Assembly (NCBI GenBank): GCA_905221105.1
Contig: CAJNBW010000003.1
Span: 1-64,000, forward strand
Reading direction: 5' to 3'
Source: a bacterium
GTDB taxonomy: Bacteria; Bacillota; Bacilli; Lactobacillales; Streptococcaceae
Length of the DNA stretch: 64,000 nt
Part shown: one piece after another, positions 46,333-56,484 of the stretch
How the letters are laid out: each line of letters starts with the position of its first letter
Numbering within the stretch: position 1 is the first letter of the stretch
Position numbers and translations under genes: made by a program
Notes under the pieces: generated by a model
The model's input: only the letters and a program-made list of their open reading frames with translations
The model's database searches: none
What the model was told of the DNA's origin: nothing

Positions 46333-48555
46333 TTAGCCGTTGGTCCGTTTGACAGAATAGACTTCTGGCACACTCTTAATCTTGTCCACAACCGTGGTCA
46401 GTGTAGAGAGGTTGGCAATGCCGAAGGACACATGGATATTGGCAAATTTCATATCCTTGGTTGGTTGGGCGTTGACTGTCGAAATATTCTTGGTTGTGTT
46501 TGAAAGAACTTGCAGTACATCGTTCAACAGTCCTGTACGGTTGAGGCCATAGATATCGATATGGGCCATATACTCCTTATTTGAGCTAGAGTACTGGTCT
46601 TCCCATTCCACATCAAGAAGGCGTTGCTCGTAGTTTTCTTGAGCACGCAGGTTCATACAGTCTACACGGTGAATAGCAACACCACGACCCTTGGTAATAT
46701 AACCAACAATATCATCACCTGGAACAGGATTACAGCACTTGGCAATCCGCACGAGGAGACCTGATGCACCTTCAATGACCACACCACCCTCATGCTTGAC
46801 CTTGAGGGTTTCTTTATTTTCAACCTTAATCTCGCCACCTTTGACAAGCTCCTCTGCCTCAGCCTTGGCCTTGGCACGCTCTTCCTCACGGCGTTCCTTT
46901 TCAGTCAGACGGTTAAAGACGGTAATGGCACCGATTTCTCCAAAACCAATGGCCGCAAAGAGAGATTCTTCTGTCTTGTAGCTGGTCTTTTGCAGAACTT
47001 GATCCATATGACGCTTGTCCATGAATTTATTGGCTACATAGCCATTTTCTTGGAACTGAGCCATCAGCATCTCACGACCCTTGTTGACAGACAATTCCTT
47101 ATCTTGGTTTTTAAAGAACTGACGAATCTTGTTACGCGCCTTGCTGGTCTTGACCATATTGAGCCAGTCACGACTAGGTCCAAAGGAGTTCGGATTGGTG
47201 ACAATTTCAACCTGATCCCCTGTCTTGAGCTTGGTTGTCAGAGGAACCATACGGCCATTGACCTTGGCACCTGTCGCTTTTTCACCGACTTTAGTATGGA
47301 TTTCGTAGGCAAAGTCAATCGGTCCTGAATCTTTTGGAAGAGAACGGACAGCACCATCTGGAGTAAAGACGTAAATCTCCTCAGCCAGATAGTTTTCCTT
47401 AACAGAGTCCACAAATTCCTTGGCATCATCAGCCTGATCTTGGAGCTCCATCATCTCCTTGATCCAGTTCATTCCAATAGCTGATTCCTTGCTGTTAACC
47501 TGCCCCTTGATGCCTTTCTTATAAGCCCAGTGAGCCGCAACCCCGTACTCAGCCACCTCATGCATTTCCTTAGTGCGAATCTGGAATTCAATCGGCCCTT
47601 TTGGCCCATAAACAGTCGTATGGATAGACTGGTAACCATTGGCCTTGCGGTTGGCGATATAGTCTTTGAAACGTCCAGGCATGGGCTTCCAAAGCTCATG
47701 CACATAACCAAGCATGGCATAGACATCACTTTGGGTATCCAAAATGCAACGAATGGCAATCAGGTCATAGATTTCCTCAAACCGTTTTCTCTTATCCTGC
47801 ATTTTGCGGAAAATAGAGTAAATATGCTTGGGACGACCGTAAATCTTCCCTTTTAGGTGACGATCTGTTGTATATTCCTCTAATTTTGTGACTACCTCAT
47901 CCACCAAGGCTTCACGCTCTCTGCGCTTTTCCTTCATCATATGGGTAATCTTGTAAAACTCCGTTGGATTGAGATAACGGAAAGACAGATCTTCCAATTC
48001 CCATTTGACACTGGAAATCCCCAAACGGTGGGCAAGCGGTGCATAGATTTCCATAGTTTCTTTGGAAATACGCTCCTGCTTATCTTTTCGAAGATGTTTC
48101 AGGGTCCGCATATTGTGCAGGCGGTCAGACAGTTTGACCAAGATAACACGGATATCCTCAGACATGGCCATGAGCATCTTGCGATGATTTTCAGCCAACT
48201 GCTCCTCGTGAGACTTGTATTTAACTTTACCAAGCTTGGTAACCCCATCTACGATTACCCGCACATCAGGACCAAACTCTCTTTCCAAATCATCCAAGGT
48301 CGCTTCTGTATCTTCTACCACGTCATGCAAGAAACCACAAGCTACCGTTACAGCATCCAGCTTGAGCTTGGCTAAAATACCTGCTACTTGGATAGGGTGA
48401 ATGATATAAGGCTCGCCTGATTTGCGGTATTGACCACTATGACAATCCACCGCATAGACCAAGGCCTTATGGACAAAATGGACATCCTCTTCCGTTAAAT
48501 ATTCTTTGGTTAAAGCGACAACTTCTTCGCCTGTTAAATTCACTTCTTTTGGCAT
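46333..48555 (-). CDS. rel: Bifunctional (p)ppGpp synthetase/hydrolase Rel
   Basis: 740 residues in the long RSH order: HD hydrolase domain (about 25-180) with [14 protein letters not shown], synthetase domain (about 220-370) with [14 protein letters not shown] domain (about 390-455), a conserved-cysteine zinc-finger region ([15 protein letters not shown]) and C-terminal ACT domain (about 665-740). Hydrolase and synthetase motifs are both intact, so it both makes and degrades the stringent alarmone. GGAGAG ribosome site; an extended -10 (TGA TAAAAT, 48580-48585) lies upstream. Confidence 0.96.
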   Translation of the reverse strand: MPKEVNLTGEEVVALTKEYLTEEDVHFVHKALVYAVDCHSGQYRKSGEPYIIHPIQVAGILAKLKLDAVTVACGFLHDVVEDTEATLDDLEREFGPDVRVIVDGVTKLGKVKYKSHEEQLAENHRKMLMAMSEDIRVILVKLSDRLHNMRTLKHLRKDKQERISKETMEIYAPLAHRLGISSVKWELEDLSFRYLNPTEFYKITHMMKEKRREREALVDEVVTKLEEYTTDRHLKGKIYGRPKHIYSIFRKMQDKRKRFEEIYDLIAIRCILDTQSDVYAMLGYVHELWKPMPGRFKDYIANRKANGYQSIHTTVYGPKGPIEFQIRTKEMHEVAEYGVAAHWAYKKGIKGQVNSKESAIGMNWIKEMMELQDQADDAKEFVDSVKENYLAEEIYVFTPDGAVRSLPKDSGPIDFAYEIHTKVGEKATGAKVNGRMVPLTTKLKTGDQVEIVTNPNSFGPSRDWLNMVKTSKARNKIRQFFKNQDKELSVNKGREMLMAQFQENGYVANKFMDKRHMDQVLQKTSYKTEESLFAAIGFGEIGAITVFNRLTEKERREEERAKAKAEAEELVKGGEIKVENKETLKVKHEGGVVIEGASGLLVRIAKCCNPVPGDDIVGYITKGRGVAIHRVDCMNLRAQENYEQRLLDVEWEDQYSSSNKEYMAHIDIYGLNRTGLLNDVLQVLSNTTKNISTVNAQPTKDMKFANIHVSFGIANLSTLTTVVDKIKSVPEVYSVKRTNG

Positions 48556-48649
48556 CTATACTCTCCAATTCTTCCTACCATTTTATCACTTTTTTAAGAA
48601 TATGAAAACTAGATTGGAACAGAATAAGAAAAAAATAATTCAGAATTGA

Positions 48650-48680
48650 TTGATAATTCAGAATTATTAGTATATAATAT
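48650..48680 (+). promoter_or_regulatory. Orphan promoter
   Basis: A TTGATA, 17 bases and TATAAT on the plus strand, near 48652-48680. It faces a remnant rather than an intact gene, and may now drive only the BOX and the small secreted protein gene. Confidence 0.5.
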
Positions 48681-48762
48681 ATTACGAAGTTAGATTTTAA
48701 ACTTAGGTGATAGAAGGAGAGATAGACCAACGGAAACCATATTGTAACCCAAAGACTTTCTG

Positions 48763-48850
48763 ACTTCCCCCAATTTCCCTGAAGATACGAAAGCTAAACA
48801 GTGGAACTCGTGTCACATACACTGGTACCTTGACTGGATTTTGGAATTAA
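48763..48850 (+). pseudogene. Remnant similar to the C-terminus of the secreted protein at 49015
   Basis: One frame ends LKIRKLNSGTRVTYTGTLTGFWN and stops at 48848-48850. Compare the neighbouring intact gene, which ends with LNITSIKQANDGVYATYEGQ and LTPLQY: both have a strand pattern ending T-Y-x-G-x-L-T plus a few residues. No start codon or N-terminus is found, so this is at best a leftover of a duplicated gene. An AGAAGGAGAG ribosome-like site at 48712-48721 leads into no ATG. Confidence 0.4.
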
Positions 48851-48962
48851 TACTCAATGAAAATCAAAGAGCAAACTAGGAAACTAGCCACAGGCTGCTC
48901 AAAGCACTGCTTTGAGGTTGCAGATAAAGTTGACGCGGTTTGAAGAGATTTTCGAAGAGTAT
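48848..48962 (+). repeat. BOX element with truncated boxB
   Basis: boxA is complete, boxB keeps GCTCAAAGCACTGCTTTGAG but lacks its second half, and boxC follows directly. Lies upstream of the small secreted protein gene. Confidence 0.88.
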
Positions 48963-49014
48963 AAAAATCCTCAAGATACTTTCTTTTATCCTTTAGTTTA
49001 TAAGGAGAACACCT

Positions 49015-49278
49015 ATGAAAAAAACTGCTATTTCTATCTTTGCTCTCCTAGTGTTAGGAGTTAGCTGCCTGTTCCTATTCAACCAGCAAAGCTATAAAAA
49101 AACAGTCGTTCAATACTATGCTAACGACCAGAATCTGCCCAGTAGGATAAGTTATAGTGAATATAGCGATAAACGAGAAGCCAACTACGGTGGCACTCTA
49201 AACATCACGTCTATCAAACAAGCTAATGACGGAGTTTATGCAACCTATGAAGGGCAATTGACACCTCTCCAATATTGA
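49015..49278 (+). CDS. Small secreted protein, function unknown
   Basis: 87 residues: an N-terminal signal-like helix (KKTAISIFALLVLGVSCLFLF, about 2-22) without a convincing lipobox, then about 60 polar residues rich in Tyr, Ser and Asn, probably beta. AAGGAGAACACC precedes the ATG. Length and style recall YxeA-like small extracellular proteins, but the motif match is weak. A terminator follows. Confidence 0.65.
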   Translation: MKKTAISIFALLVLGVSCLFLFNQQSYKKTVVQYYANDQNLPSRISYSEYSDKREANYGGTLNITSIKQANDGVYATYEGQLTPLQY

Positions 49279-49285
49279 TAAATTG

Positions 49286-49322
49286 ATAACCAGCCTGTCT
49301 TCATCTAGTCATGCTGGTTTTT
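49286..49322 (+). terminator. Terminator of the small secreted protein gene
   Basis: AACCAGC / GCTGGTT arms and a T5 tail. Confidence 0.75.
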
Positions 49323-49401
49323 AAGTTCATTCTAAATCCTTACCTATTCTCCCCAACTGTGCTATACTTAATTTAGTACATTCTTTGAGATCGGAGCTAA
49401 T

Positions 49402-50031
49402 ATGAAAATCCATAAAACCGTGAATCCTATTGCCTATGAAAATACCTATTATCTGGAAGGTGAAAAACACCTCATCGTTGTCGATCCCGGAAGCCATTGG
49501 GAAGCCATTCGTCAAACCATCGAGAAGATCAACAAACCAATCTGTGCTATTCTATTAACCCACGCCCATTATGACCATATCATGAGTCTGGACTTGGTGC
49601 GGGAAACTTTTGGTAATCCTCCTGTCTATATCGCAGAGAGCGAAGCCAGCTGGCTCTACACTCCTGTCGATAATCTCTCTGGTCTCCCTCGTCATGATGA
49701 TATGGAAGATGTGGTCGCAAAACCTGCAGAACACACCTTTGTCTTTCATGAAGAATACCAATTAGAGGAATTTCATTTTACCGTTCTACCGACCCCAGGG
49801 CACTCTATCGGCGGCGTTTCTATCGTCTTTCCTGATGCTCACCTAGTCTTGACAGGTGATGCTCTTTTCCGAGAAACCATCGGGCGGACCGACCTTCCAA
49901 CTGGTAGTATGGAACAACTCCTTCACAGTATCCAAACTCAACTTTTCACTCTACCAAACTACGATGTCTATCCAGGACATGGTCCAGCTACTACTATTGC
50001 TCACGAAAAAACTTTCAATCCTTTTTTCTAG
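49402..50031 (+). CDS. Metallo-beta-lactamase-fold hydrolase (glyoxalase II-like)
   Basis: 209 residues with the metal motif THAHYDHI, TPGHSIGG, GDALFRETIGRTD and YPGHGP. This set fits the YcbL-type branch of hydroxyacylglutathione hydrolase-like enzymes; since streptococci vary in glutathione use, the thioester substrate is uncertain. TCGGAGC ribosome site. Confidence 0.88.
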   Translation: MKIHKTVNPIAYENTYYLEGEKHLIVVDPGSHWEAIRQTIEKINKPICAILLTHAHYDHIMSLDLVRETFGNPPVYIAESEASWLYTPVDNLSGLPRHDDMEDVVAKPAEHTFVFHEEYQLEEFHFTVLPTPGHSIGGVSIVFPDAHLVLTGDALFRETIGRTDLPTGSMEQLLHSIQTQLFTLPNYDVYPGHGPATTIAHEKTFNPFF

Positions 50032-50091
50032 CAAGATGATGACAATGACTAACACAATTTAAGTAAACTATCCAGCAAATCTTTCCATTAC

Positions 50092-50135
50092 AAAAGGCAT
50101 CCTGTCAAGGTTTTCACACCTGATAGGATGCCTTT
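50092..50135. terminator. Bidirectional terminator between MBL hydrolase and pepO
   Basis: AAAAGGCATCCTGTCA and its imperfect complement TGATAGGATGCCTTTT enclose a short loop. T tracts on both sides serve the convergent genes. Confidence 0.8.
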
Positions 50136-50158
50136 TTCTGATGACTAGATTTTTTGCA

Positions 50159-52051
50159 TTACCAAATAATCACACGGTCTTCTGGTGAACGCCACATGCC
50201 GTCTCCTTCTCTGACATCATAGGTTGTAAAGAAATCATCGAAGTTTGGTACTTGTACATTGACACGGAGTTTGGCTGGTGCGTGCACATCGACACTAGCC
50301 AAAAGTTTCATAAATTCTGGACGACCTTTCATGCGCCAGATACGACCGAAATTATGGAAGAACTCTTCTGCTGAGAAGTCTGGTTCTCTCTTAGCTGCTT
50401 CAAGCGCTGCAGCGATTCCTCCCAAATCAGCCACGTTTTCTGACACAGTCAATTTACCATTGATAGTTGCACCATAAGAATCCTGTCCATCAAACTGGTC
50501 AATAACTTTTTGTGTTTTCTCCTTGAAGGCAGCATAGTCACTCTCTGTCCACCAATCCTTGAGGCTACCATTTTCATCAAAGGAAGCCCCGTTGGTATCA
50601 AAAGCGTGAGAAATTTCATGGGCAATAACCGCCCCAATCCCACCGTAGTTAGCAGAAGATGACTGATGCAAGTCATAGAAAGGTGCCTGTAAAATAGCCG
50701 CTGGGAAAACAATCAGGTTCTTCTGTGGATTGTAGTAGGCGTTGACCATATGAGCAGGCATACCCCACTCCTTGTAATCTACAGGCTGGTTCCATTTGCT
50801 CCAACTATGCTTGATTTCCACACGTGCAAAAGCTAGAGCGTTATCAAAAAGACTAGCAGTCTCATCCACTACCTTGTCCTTGTAGCGTTCTGGCAATTCT
50901 TCTGGGTAACCGATATAAGGCTTGATGACATTAAGTTTGACGATGGCCTTGTCACGAGTTTCAGGAGTCAGCCAGTCATTCTTGGCCAAGCGCTCCTTAT
51001 AGACATCAATCATGGTTGCTACTTTTTTCTCCACGTCCGCCTTAGCTTCTGGTGAGAATTTTTCATGGGCATACCAAAGACCCAAGGCTTGCTTGAATGG
51101 ACCTTGTGCTAGCTGGTAGGCTGCCTTGACCTTATCTTTAGCTTCTGGAACTCCAGAAAGCGCACGACTGTAGGCACCTGACAAGACACGGATTTCTTCC
51201 GTTAAATAGCTGGTTGAAAGATTGACAACACTCAAAATCAAGGTTGCCTTGAGAAGAGGCCAAGCCTCTTCACTATAGAATTGCTCTGCTGCTTGCCAGA
51301 AACGTTCCTCGTCTACGATCACCTTGTCTGGTACTTGTCCAAGAACGGCTTGGAAGAAGTCATCCAAAGGTAGGGCAGGCGCAAATTTCTTGAAATCTTC
51401 ATAAGCATATGGATGGTAGAGTTTAGCATATTCCGAACTTTCTTCATTAGAGAGCACCACTGCCGCCACGCGACGGTCCAATTCAAGTCTTTTTTCTAGC
51501 AAGTCTTCAATTTCTTCATCAGAGAAATCATAAACCTTGAGAAGATTTGCGCTAGTTTCTTTCCAAAGAGTCAAGAGCTCTTCGCGTTGAGGGTGGTCTT
51601 CTGCATAGTAGGTCGTATCTGGCAAAATCGTGCTTGGAGCACTAGCCCATAAAACGTTGATTCTGGCATCCATAAAGTCTGGCGATACACCAAAAGGAAG
51701 GAAATTAGGTTTGCCAGCAAGCTCAAACTCTGCTAGTTTGGCAGTGAAATCTGCAAAAGTCTCCAATTCTTGGAACTCTTTAAGAAGAGGCAAAACAGGT
51801 GCGATACCGTCAGCTTCTCTCTTGTCAAAATCACGAACTAGGCGGTGGTATTTGACAAAGTTTGCCAAGATAGCATCCTCAGGCACCTCTTCACCTGCCA
51901 ACCACTTGTCTGTTGTCGCCAGCATCAGGTCTTCAATTTCCTGGTCTAAATCAACAAAACCTCCTGTTTGAGACTTATCTGCTGGGATTTCAGCTGTCTT
52001 CTGCCATTCTCCATTGATTGCATCATAAAAATCGTCTTGATAACGTGTCAT
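50159..52051 (-). CDS. pepO: Endopeptidase O (neprilysin family M13)
   Basis: 630 residues from the ATG at 52051; homology starts at MTRYQDDFYDAINGEW, and the 20 codons upstream do not look coding. Zinc site HEISHAFD (HExxH) with the third ligand in ENVADLGG and the catalytic region NAYYNPQKNLIVFPAAIL. No signal peptide, yet pneumococcal PepO is found on the surface, binds plasminogen and fibronectin and moonlights in virulence. Transcribed opposite to psaBCA, sharing the 177-base intergenic region. Confidence 0.93.
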   Translation of the reverse strand: MTRYQDDFYDAINGEWQKTAEIPADKSQTGGFVDLDQEIEDLMLATTDKWLAGEEVPEDAILANFVKYHRLVRDFDKREADGIAPVLPLLKEFQELETFADFTAKLAEFELAGKPNFLPFGVSPDFMDARINVLWASAPSTILPDTTYYAEDHPQREELLTLWKETSANLLKVYDFSDEEIEDLLEKRLELDRRVAAVVLSNEESSEYAKLYHPYAYEDFKKFAPALPLDDFFQAVLGQVPDKVIVDEERFWQAAEQFYSEEAWPLLKATLILSVVNLSTSYLTEEIRVLSGAYSRALSGVPEAKDKVKAAYQLAQGPFKQALGLWYAHEKFSPEAKADVEKKVATMIDVYKERLAKNDWLTPETRDKAIVKLNVIKPYIGYPEELPERYKDKVVDETASLFDNALAFARVEIKHSWSKWNQPVDYKEWGMPAHMVNAYYNPQKNLIVFPAAILQAPFYDLHQSSSANYGGIGAVIAHEISHAFDTNGASFDENGSLKDWWTESDYAAFKEKTQKVIDQFDGQDSYGATINGKLTVSENVADLGGIAAALEAAKREPDFSAEEFFHNFGRIWRMKGRPEFMKLLASVDVHAPAKLRVNVQVPNFDDFFTTYDVREGDGMWRSPEDRVIIW

Positions 52052-52165
52052 CTTGTTCTCGCTTTCATTTGTACTTGTTTTTAGCTTAACAAAAATTACC
52101 TGGGAATGCAATTAAAAATGAACTGATACTTTCTATTGTTTTTCAGTTATTATTTTAATTTTTTC

Positions 52166-52204
52166 AAAAATTAACTTGACTTAATTTTTTTTTTAATGTA
52201 TATT
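52166..52204 (+). promoter_or_regulatory. psaBCA promoter with PsaR operator
   Basis: Nine-base inverted arms AAAAATTAA (52166-52174) and TTAATTTTT (52181-52189) with spacer CTTGAC match the PsaR/ScaR/SloR-type palindrome. The -35 TTGACT (52176-52181) lies inside the palindrome, and TATATT (52199-52204) follows after 17 bases, so bound PsaR would exclude RNA polymerase. Confidence 0.85.
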
Positions 52205-52228
52205 AAGAGACAGGAGGAATACAAGTTT

Positions 52229-52951
52229 ATGATACGTATCGAAAACCTCAGTGTCTCCTACAAAGAAACGTTGGCACTTAAGGATATTTCACTAGCGCTC
52301 CATGGACCAACAATTACCGGTATCATTGGTCCAAACGGCGCTGGGAAATCAACATTATTAAAAGGGATGCTGGGAATTATCCCACATCAAGGTCAGGCAT
52401 TTCTCGATGACAAGGAAGTTAAAAAATCCTTACATCGAATCGCTTATGTCGAACAAAAAATCAATATCGACTACAACTTTCCCATCAAGGTCAAGGAATG
52501 TGTCTCGCTAGGACTCTTTCCCTCTATCCCTCTCTTTCGCAGTTTAAATGCTAAACATTGGAAGAAAGTGCAAGAGGCCCTTGAAATTGTCGGTCTAGCT
52601 GACTACGCTGAACGTCAAATCAGTCAACTGTCTGGAGGTCAGTTCCAGCGGGTCTTGATTGCCAGATGTTTGGTGCAGGAAGCTGACTATATCCTCTTGG
52701 ATGAACCCTTTGTTGGGATTGACTCTGTCAGTGAGGAAATCATCATGAATACGCTGAGAGATTTGAAAAAAGCTGGGAAGACGGTTCTCATCGTCCACCA
52801 CGACCTCAGCAAGGTTCCCCACTACTTCGATCAAGTCTTGCTTGTCAATCGAGAAGTGATTGCCTTTGGTCCAACCAAAGAAACCTTTACCGAAGCCCAT
52901 CTTAAAGAAGCTTACGGTAATCGACTCTTTTTCAGTGGAGGTGACCTATGA
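52229..52951 (+). CDS. psaB: Manganese ABC transporter ATP-binding protein
   Basis: 240 residues from the ATG at 52229 behind AGGAGGA. Walker A GPNGAGKS, signature LSGGQFQR, Walker [13 protein letters not shown] and H-loop VHHD. It drives manganese import through PsaC and PsaA. Its TGA overlaps the psaC ATG (ATGA). Confidence 0.96.
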   Translation: MIRIENLSVSYKETLALKDISLALHGPTITGIIGPNGAGKSTLLKGMLGIIPHQGQAFLDDKEVKKSLHRIAYVEQKINIDYNFPIKVKECVSLGLFPSIPLFRSLNAKHWKKVQEALEIVGLADYAERQISQLSGGQFQRVLIARCLVQEADYILLDEPFVGIDSVSEEIIMNTLRDLKKAGKTVLIVHHDLSKVPHYFDQVLLVNREVIAFGPTKETFTEAHLKEAYGNRLFFSGGDL

Positions 52952-53796
52952 TTGCAGAATTTATCGATGGATTGCAAAAATTCCATTTCTTACAAAATGC
53001 CTTGATAACAGCCATTGTCATCGGGGTCGTAGCTGGAGCTGTGGGATGTTTCATCATCCTACGCGGGATGTCACTTATGGGAGATGCCATTTCACATGCT
53101 GTCTTGCCAGGTGTAGCTCTCTCCTTTATCTTGGGCCTTGACTTCTTCATCGGAGCCATTGTCTTTGGACTACTAGCTGCTATCATCATTACCTACATCA
53201 AGGGAAACTCGATTATCAAAAGCGATACCGCCATCGGCATTACCTTTTCTTCTTTCTTAGCCCTCGGTATCATCTTGATTAGTGTCGCTAAAAGTTCAAC
53301 TGACCTTTTCCATATCCTTTTTGGTAATATCCTGGCCGTACAAGATACGGATATGTTTATTACTATGGGTGTGGGGGCAGCCATTCTCTTGTTAATCTGG
53401 ATTTTCTTCAAGCAACTCTTGATCACTTCCTTTGATGAACTATTGGCTAAAGCCATGGGAATGCCTGTCAATTTCTATCACTATCTTCTCATGGTACTCT
53501 TGACTCTCGTGTCTGTGACAGCCATGCAAAGTGTCGGAACTATCCTGATTGTAGCCATGCTGATTACCCCAGCTGCAACTGCTTATCTGTATGCTAATAG
53601 CCTGAAAAGCATGATTTTCCTTTCCTCAACCTTTGGAGCTACTGCTTCAGTTTTGGGACTCTTTATCGGTTATAGCTTTAACGTTGCGGCAGGTTCTAGT
53701 ATCGTGCTCACAGCTGCTAGTTTCTTTCTCATTAGCTTCTTTATCGCTCCAAAACAACGATATTTGAAACTGAAAAATAAACATTTGTTAAAATAA
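52948..53796 (+). CDS. psaC: Manganese ABC transporter permease
   Basis: 282 residues with about eight or nine helices, of the ABC-3 family ([19 protein letters not shown], the [23 protein letters not shown] coupling region). Overlaps psaB by four bases. Functions as a homodimer. Confidence 0.95.
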   Translation: MIAEFIDGLQKFHFLQNALITAIVIGVVAGAVGCFIILRGMSLMGDAISHAVLPGVALSFILGLDFFIGAIVFGLLAAIIITYIKGNSIIKSDTAIGITFSSFLALGIILISVAKSSTDLFHILFGNILAVQDTDMFITMGVGAAILLLIWIFFKQLLITSFDELLAKAMGMPVNFYHYLLMVLLTLVSVTAMQSVGTILIVAMLITPAATAYLYANSLKSMIFLSSTFGATASVLGLFIGYSFNVAAGSSIVLTAASFFLISFFIAPKQRYLKLKNKHLLK

Positions 53797-53827
53797 GGGG
53801 TAAAGCCCCAATAAATTGGAGGATCTA

Positions 53828-54757
53828 ATGAAAAAATTAGGTACATTGTTGGTTCTTTTTCTTTCCGCCATTGTTCTCGTAGCATGTGCTAGCGGAAAAA
53901 AAGATGCAGCTTCTGGTCAAAAACTAAAAGTTGTTGCTACAAACTCAATCATCGCTGATATTACTAAAAATATTGCTGGTGACAAGATTGATCTTCACAG
54001 TATCGTTCCTGTTGGCCAAGACCCACACGAATACGAACCACTCCCTGAAGACGTTAAGAAAACTTCTCAAGCTGATTTGATTTTCTATAACGGTATCAAC
54101 CTTGAAACAGGTGGCAATGCTTGGTTTACAAAATTGGTAGAAAATGCCAAGAAAACTGAAAACAAAGACTACTTTGCAGTCAGCGAAGGCGTTGATGTTA
54201 TCTACCTTGAAGGCCAAAACGAAAAAGGTAAAGAAGACCCTCACGCTTGGCTCAACCTTGAAAATGGGATGATTTTTGCTAAGAATATCGCAAAACAATT
54301 GAGCGCTAAAGACCCTAGCAACAAGGAATTCTACGAAAAAAATCTCAAAGAATATACTGATAAGCTAGACAAACTTGACAAGGAAGCTAAGGAGAAATTT
54401 AACAACATCCCTGCTGAGAAAAAACTCATTGTAACCAGCGAAGGATGCTTCAAATACTTTTCTAAAGCCTACGGTGTCCCAAGTGCCTATATTTGGGAAA
54501 TCAACACTGAAGAAGAAGGAACACCTGACCAAATCAAGACCTTGGTTGAAAAACTTCGCCAAACAAAAACTCCTTCACTCTTTGTAGAATCAAGCGTGGA
54601 TGACCGTCCAATGAAGACTGTTTCACAAGACACAAACATTCCAATCTACGCTCAAATCTTTACTGACTCTATCGCAGAACAAGGTAAAGAAGGCGACAGC
54701 TACTACAACATGATGAAATACAACCTTGACAAGATTGCTGAAGGATTGGCAAAATAA
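53828..54757 (+). CDS. psaA: Manganese-binding adhesin lipoprotein PsaA
   Basis: 309 residues from the ATG at 53828 behind TGGAGGATC. Signal peptide with lipobox LVACAS gives the lipidated Cys20. Metal ligands of the family are seen: His in DPHEYEPLP, His in [11 protein letters not shown], Glu in [10 protein letters not shown] and Asp in FTDSIAEQG. It captures Mn2+ for PsaBC and contributes to adherence and oxidative-stress resistance in pneumococcus. Terminator after it, then tpx. Confidence 0.97.
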   Translation: MKKLGTLLVLFLSAIVLVACASGKKDAASGQKLKVVATNSIIADITKNIAGDKIDLHSIVPVGQDPHEYEPLPEDVKKTSQADLIFYNGINLETGGNAWFTKLVENAKKTENKDYFAVSEGVDVIYLEGQNEKGKEDPHAWLNLENGMIFAKNIAKQLSAKDPSNKEFYEKNLKEYTDKLDKLDKEAKEKFNNIPAEKKLIVTSEGCFKYFSKAYGVPSAYIWEINTEEEGTPDQIKTLVEKLRQTKTPSLFVESSVDDRPMKTVSQDTNIPIYAQIFTDSIAEQGKEGDSYYNMMKYNLDKIAEGLAK

Positions 54758-54767
54758 GCCTCTGAAA

Positions 54768-54800
54768 AACGTCATTCTTTTCCGAATTGACGTTTTTTCT
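54768..54800 (+). terminator. Terminator of psaBCA
   Basis: AAAACGTCA / TGACGTTTT arms and T tail. Confidence 0.8.
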
Positions 54801-54879
54801 ATGCTCATATTTCCGGTCAAATCATTGGAAAATTCCGACTGTTTCAGCTAAAATGGAAGAAAAAAGATTGGAGTATCTT

Positions 54880-55371
54880 ATGGTAACTTTTCTCGGAAAT
54901 CCTGTGAGCTTTACAGGTAAACAACTACAAGTCGGCGACAAGGCACTTGATTTTTCTCTCACTACAACAGACCTTTCTAAAAAATCTCTAGCTGATTTTG
55001 ATGGGAAGAAAAAAGTCTTGAGTGTCGTGCCTTCTATCGATACAGGCATCTGCTCAACTCAAACGCGTCGTTTTAATGAAGAACTGGCTGGACTGGACAA
55101 CACGGTCGTCTTGACTGTTTCCATGGACCTACCCTTTGCCCAAAAACGTTGGTGCGGTGCTGAAGGTATTGAAAATGCCATCATGCTCTCAGACTATTTC
55201 GATCATTCCTTTGGACGTGATTACGCTCTCTTAATCAATGAGTGGCACTTATTGGCACGCGCAGTTTTTGTCCTCGATACTGACAATACGATTCGCTACG
55301 TTGAATACGTGGACAATATCAACTCTGAACCAAACTTCGAAGCCGCAATTTCAGCCGCTAAAGCCCTATAG
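54880..55371 (+). CDS. tpx: Thiol peroxidase (atypical 2-Cys peroxiredoxin)
   Basis: 163 residues from the ATG at 54880; the open frame upstream runs through the psaA terminator. Peroxidatic Cys58 in [14 protein letters not shown] and resolving Cys92 in QKRWCGAEG. Reduces hydrogen peroxide, relevant since these streptococci make large amounts of it. Called psaD in pneumococcus for its place after psaA. Partial read-through from psaBCA is possible. Confidence 0.95.
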   Translation: MVTFLGNPVSFTGKQLQVGDKALDFSLTTTDLSKKSLADFDGKKKVLSVVPSIDTGICSTQTRRFNEELAGLDNTVVLTVSMDLPFAQKRWCGAEGIENAIMLSDYFDHSFGRDYALLINEWHLLARAVFVLDTDNTIRYVEYVDNINSEPNFEAAISAAKAL

Positions 55372-55373
55372 AA

Positions 55374-55424
55374 AAAATCCTCTGTCACAAAGAGTTCCCT
55401 ACTCTTTGAAACGGAGGATTTTTG
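55374..55424 (+). terminator. Terminator of tpx
   Basis: AAAAATCCTC and GAGGATTTTT outer arms with an inner AAAGAGT/ACTCTTT stem. Confidence 0.85.
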
Positions 55425-55442
55425 TTATTCTTTAATTATTGT

Positions 55443-55710
55443 TTATTTTGAAATGAATCCTTCAAAATCTTTTAGTTGAAAATTATATTTTTCAGTGAGT
55501 AACACATTATCCACTGCAACATCTTCTCCCAATGGGTAAATATTTCTTTTGAAACGGTTGTAGGAGGAAAATCTCTCCTACACTATTATTGATTCTGAGA
55601 GAAAATTGCAAAAGATCATCTACCAAACTTTCAATTATTAAGATTTTTTGCAGTTTATCTGAATTAGAATCGCAAGGCTTCTCAATAATATAATTGTCGA
55701 ATTTTTTCAT
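55443..55710 (-). pseudogene. Small gene with a frameshift, function unknown
   Basis: An ATG at 55710 behind AGAGGAAG opens a frame reading MKKFDNYIIEKPC for 67 residues to a stop at 55507. A second frame that overlaps it continues naturally with YPLGEDVAVDNVLL and stops at 55443-55445. Joined by a one-base shift near 55575 (around GGAGAGATTTTCCTCC) they give a protein of roughly 90 residues. It has no signal peptide or recognisable domain. The remaining 55711-55850 is AT-rich with no gene. Confidence 0.5.
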
Positions 55711-55850
55711 TCTAACTTCCTCTCCACTATTTCTTCCTTTATCAAGAAAAAGTTACCTCAATATTAATAAAGTACAATTCTAAATTAACTCCAATTATTG
55801 ATTCATGATAATATTTCAGTAACTCATCGTGCAATTAAAAACAAGGATTT

Positions 55851-56483
55851 TTATTTCAGACGATCTATCGTGAACACTTCATCAGCCATCTCCCAAATTG
55901 CCGGATTATGTGTTGCGATAATGATTAGCCTATTATGATCTCGAAGAGATAGCAAAATCTCCATAATCAACTGAGAGGTTGCTGGGTCTATTGAAGCTGT
56001 TGGCTCATCTGCCAGAATAAGGGGTGGATTCTTTAAGATAACTTTTGCCAAGGCAATCCGTTGCGATTCTCCGCCCGATAACTCAAAGATGCGCTTATCT
56101 AGGTCAAGATAAGCCAGGCCGACCTGTTCTAAAGCCTGCTTCTGCCTCAACCGCTGTTCCGACCGACTCAACTTTTGACCAATGAGACCTAGCTTAAGGT
56201 TTTCTTCAATACTTTGGTTTTCAATTAAGCCAAAGTTCTGGAAGAGGTAGCCCAATTCGTGACGGAAAAAATCACTCGATTTATAATTGGCCAAGTCTTT
56301 ACCTCGGTAAAAAATCGTCCCATCATAAGATTCTAATTTCCCAATCATGTTCATCAAGGTTGTTTTTCCGCTACCACTTGAACCAATTAAGGCATAGACT
56401 TTTCCAGCCTCAAATGTCATTGAAAGATTCGAAAATAACTCTCGTTCTCCAAAAGATTTACTCACCTGTTTAAGTTCAATCAT
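55851..56483 (-). CDS. Bacteriocin-associated ABC transporter ATP-binding protein
   Basis: 210 residues with Walker A IGSSGSGKTT, Q-loop FQNFGLIENQ, signature LSGGESQR, Walker B PLILADEPTASID and H-loop ATHN. It begins one base after the end of the large membrane protein gene, behind GGGAGG. This pairing is characteristic of lactococcin-972-type cassettes (streptococcin C gene), where the two proteins give export or producer immunity. Still intact even though its partner is frameshifted. Confidence 0.88.
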   Translation of the reverse strand: MIELKQVSKSFGERELFSNLSMTFEAGKVYALIGSSGSGKTTLMNMIGKLESYDGTIFYRGKDLANYKSSDFFRHELGYLFQNFGLIENQSIEENLKLGLIGQKLSRSEQRLRQKQALEQVGLAYLDLDKRIFELSGGESQRIALAKVILKNPPLILADEPTASIDPATSQLIMEILLSLRDHNRLIIIATHNPAIWEMADEVFTIDRLK

Positions 56484-56484
56484 A

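Noticed and set aside
46792..47328. 178-codon open frame opposite rel
   Set aside because: It overlaps the conserved TGS and catalytic-linker region of rel completely; composition does not look like a real protein and no start signal is present.
54787..54879. N-terminal extension of tpx
   Set aside because: The extra 31 codons start inside the psaA terminator hairpin; the family starts at MVTFLGNPV with a ribosome site just before.
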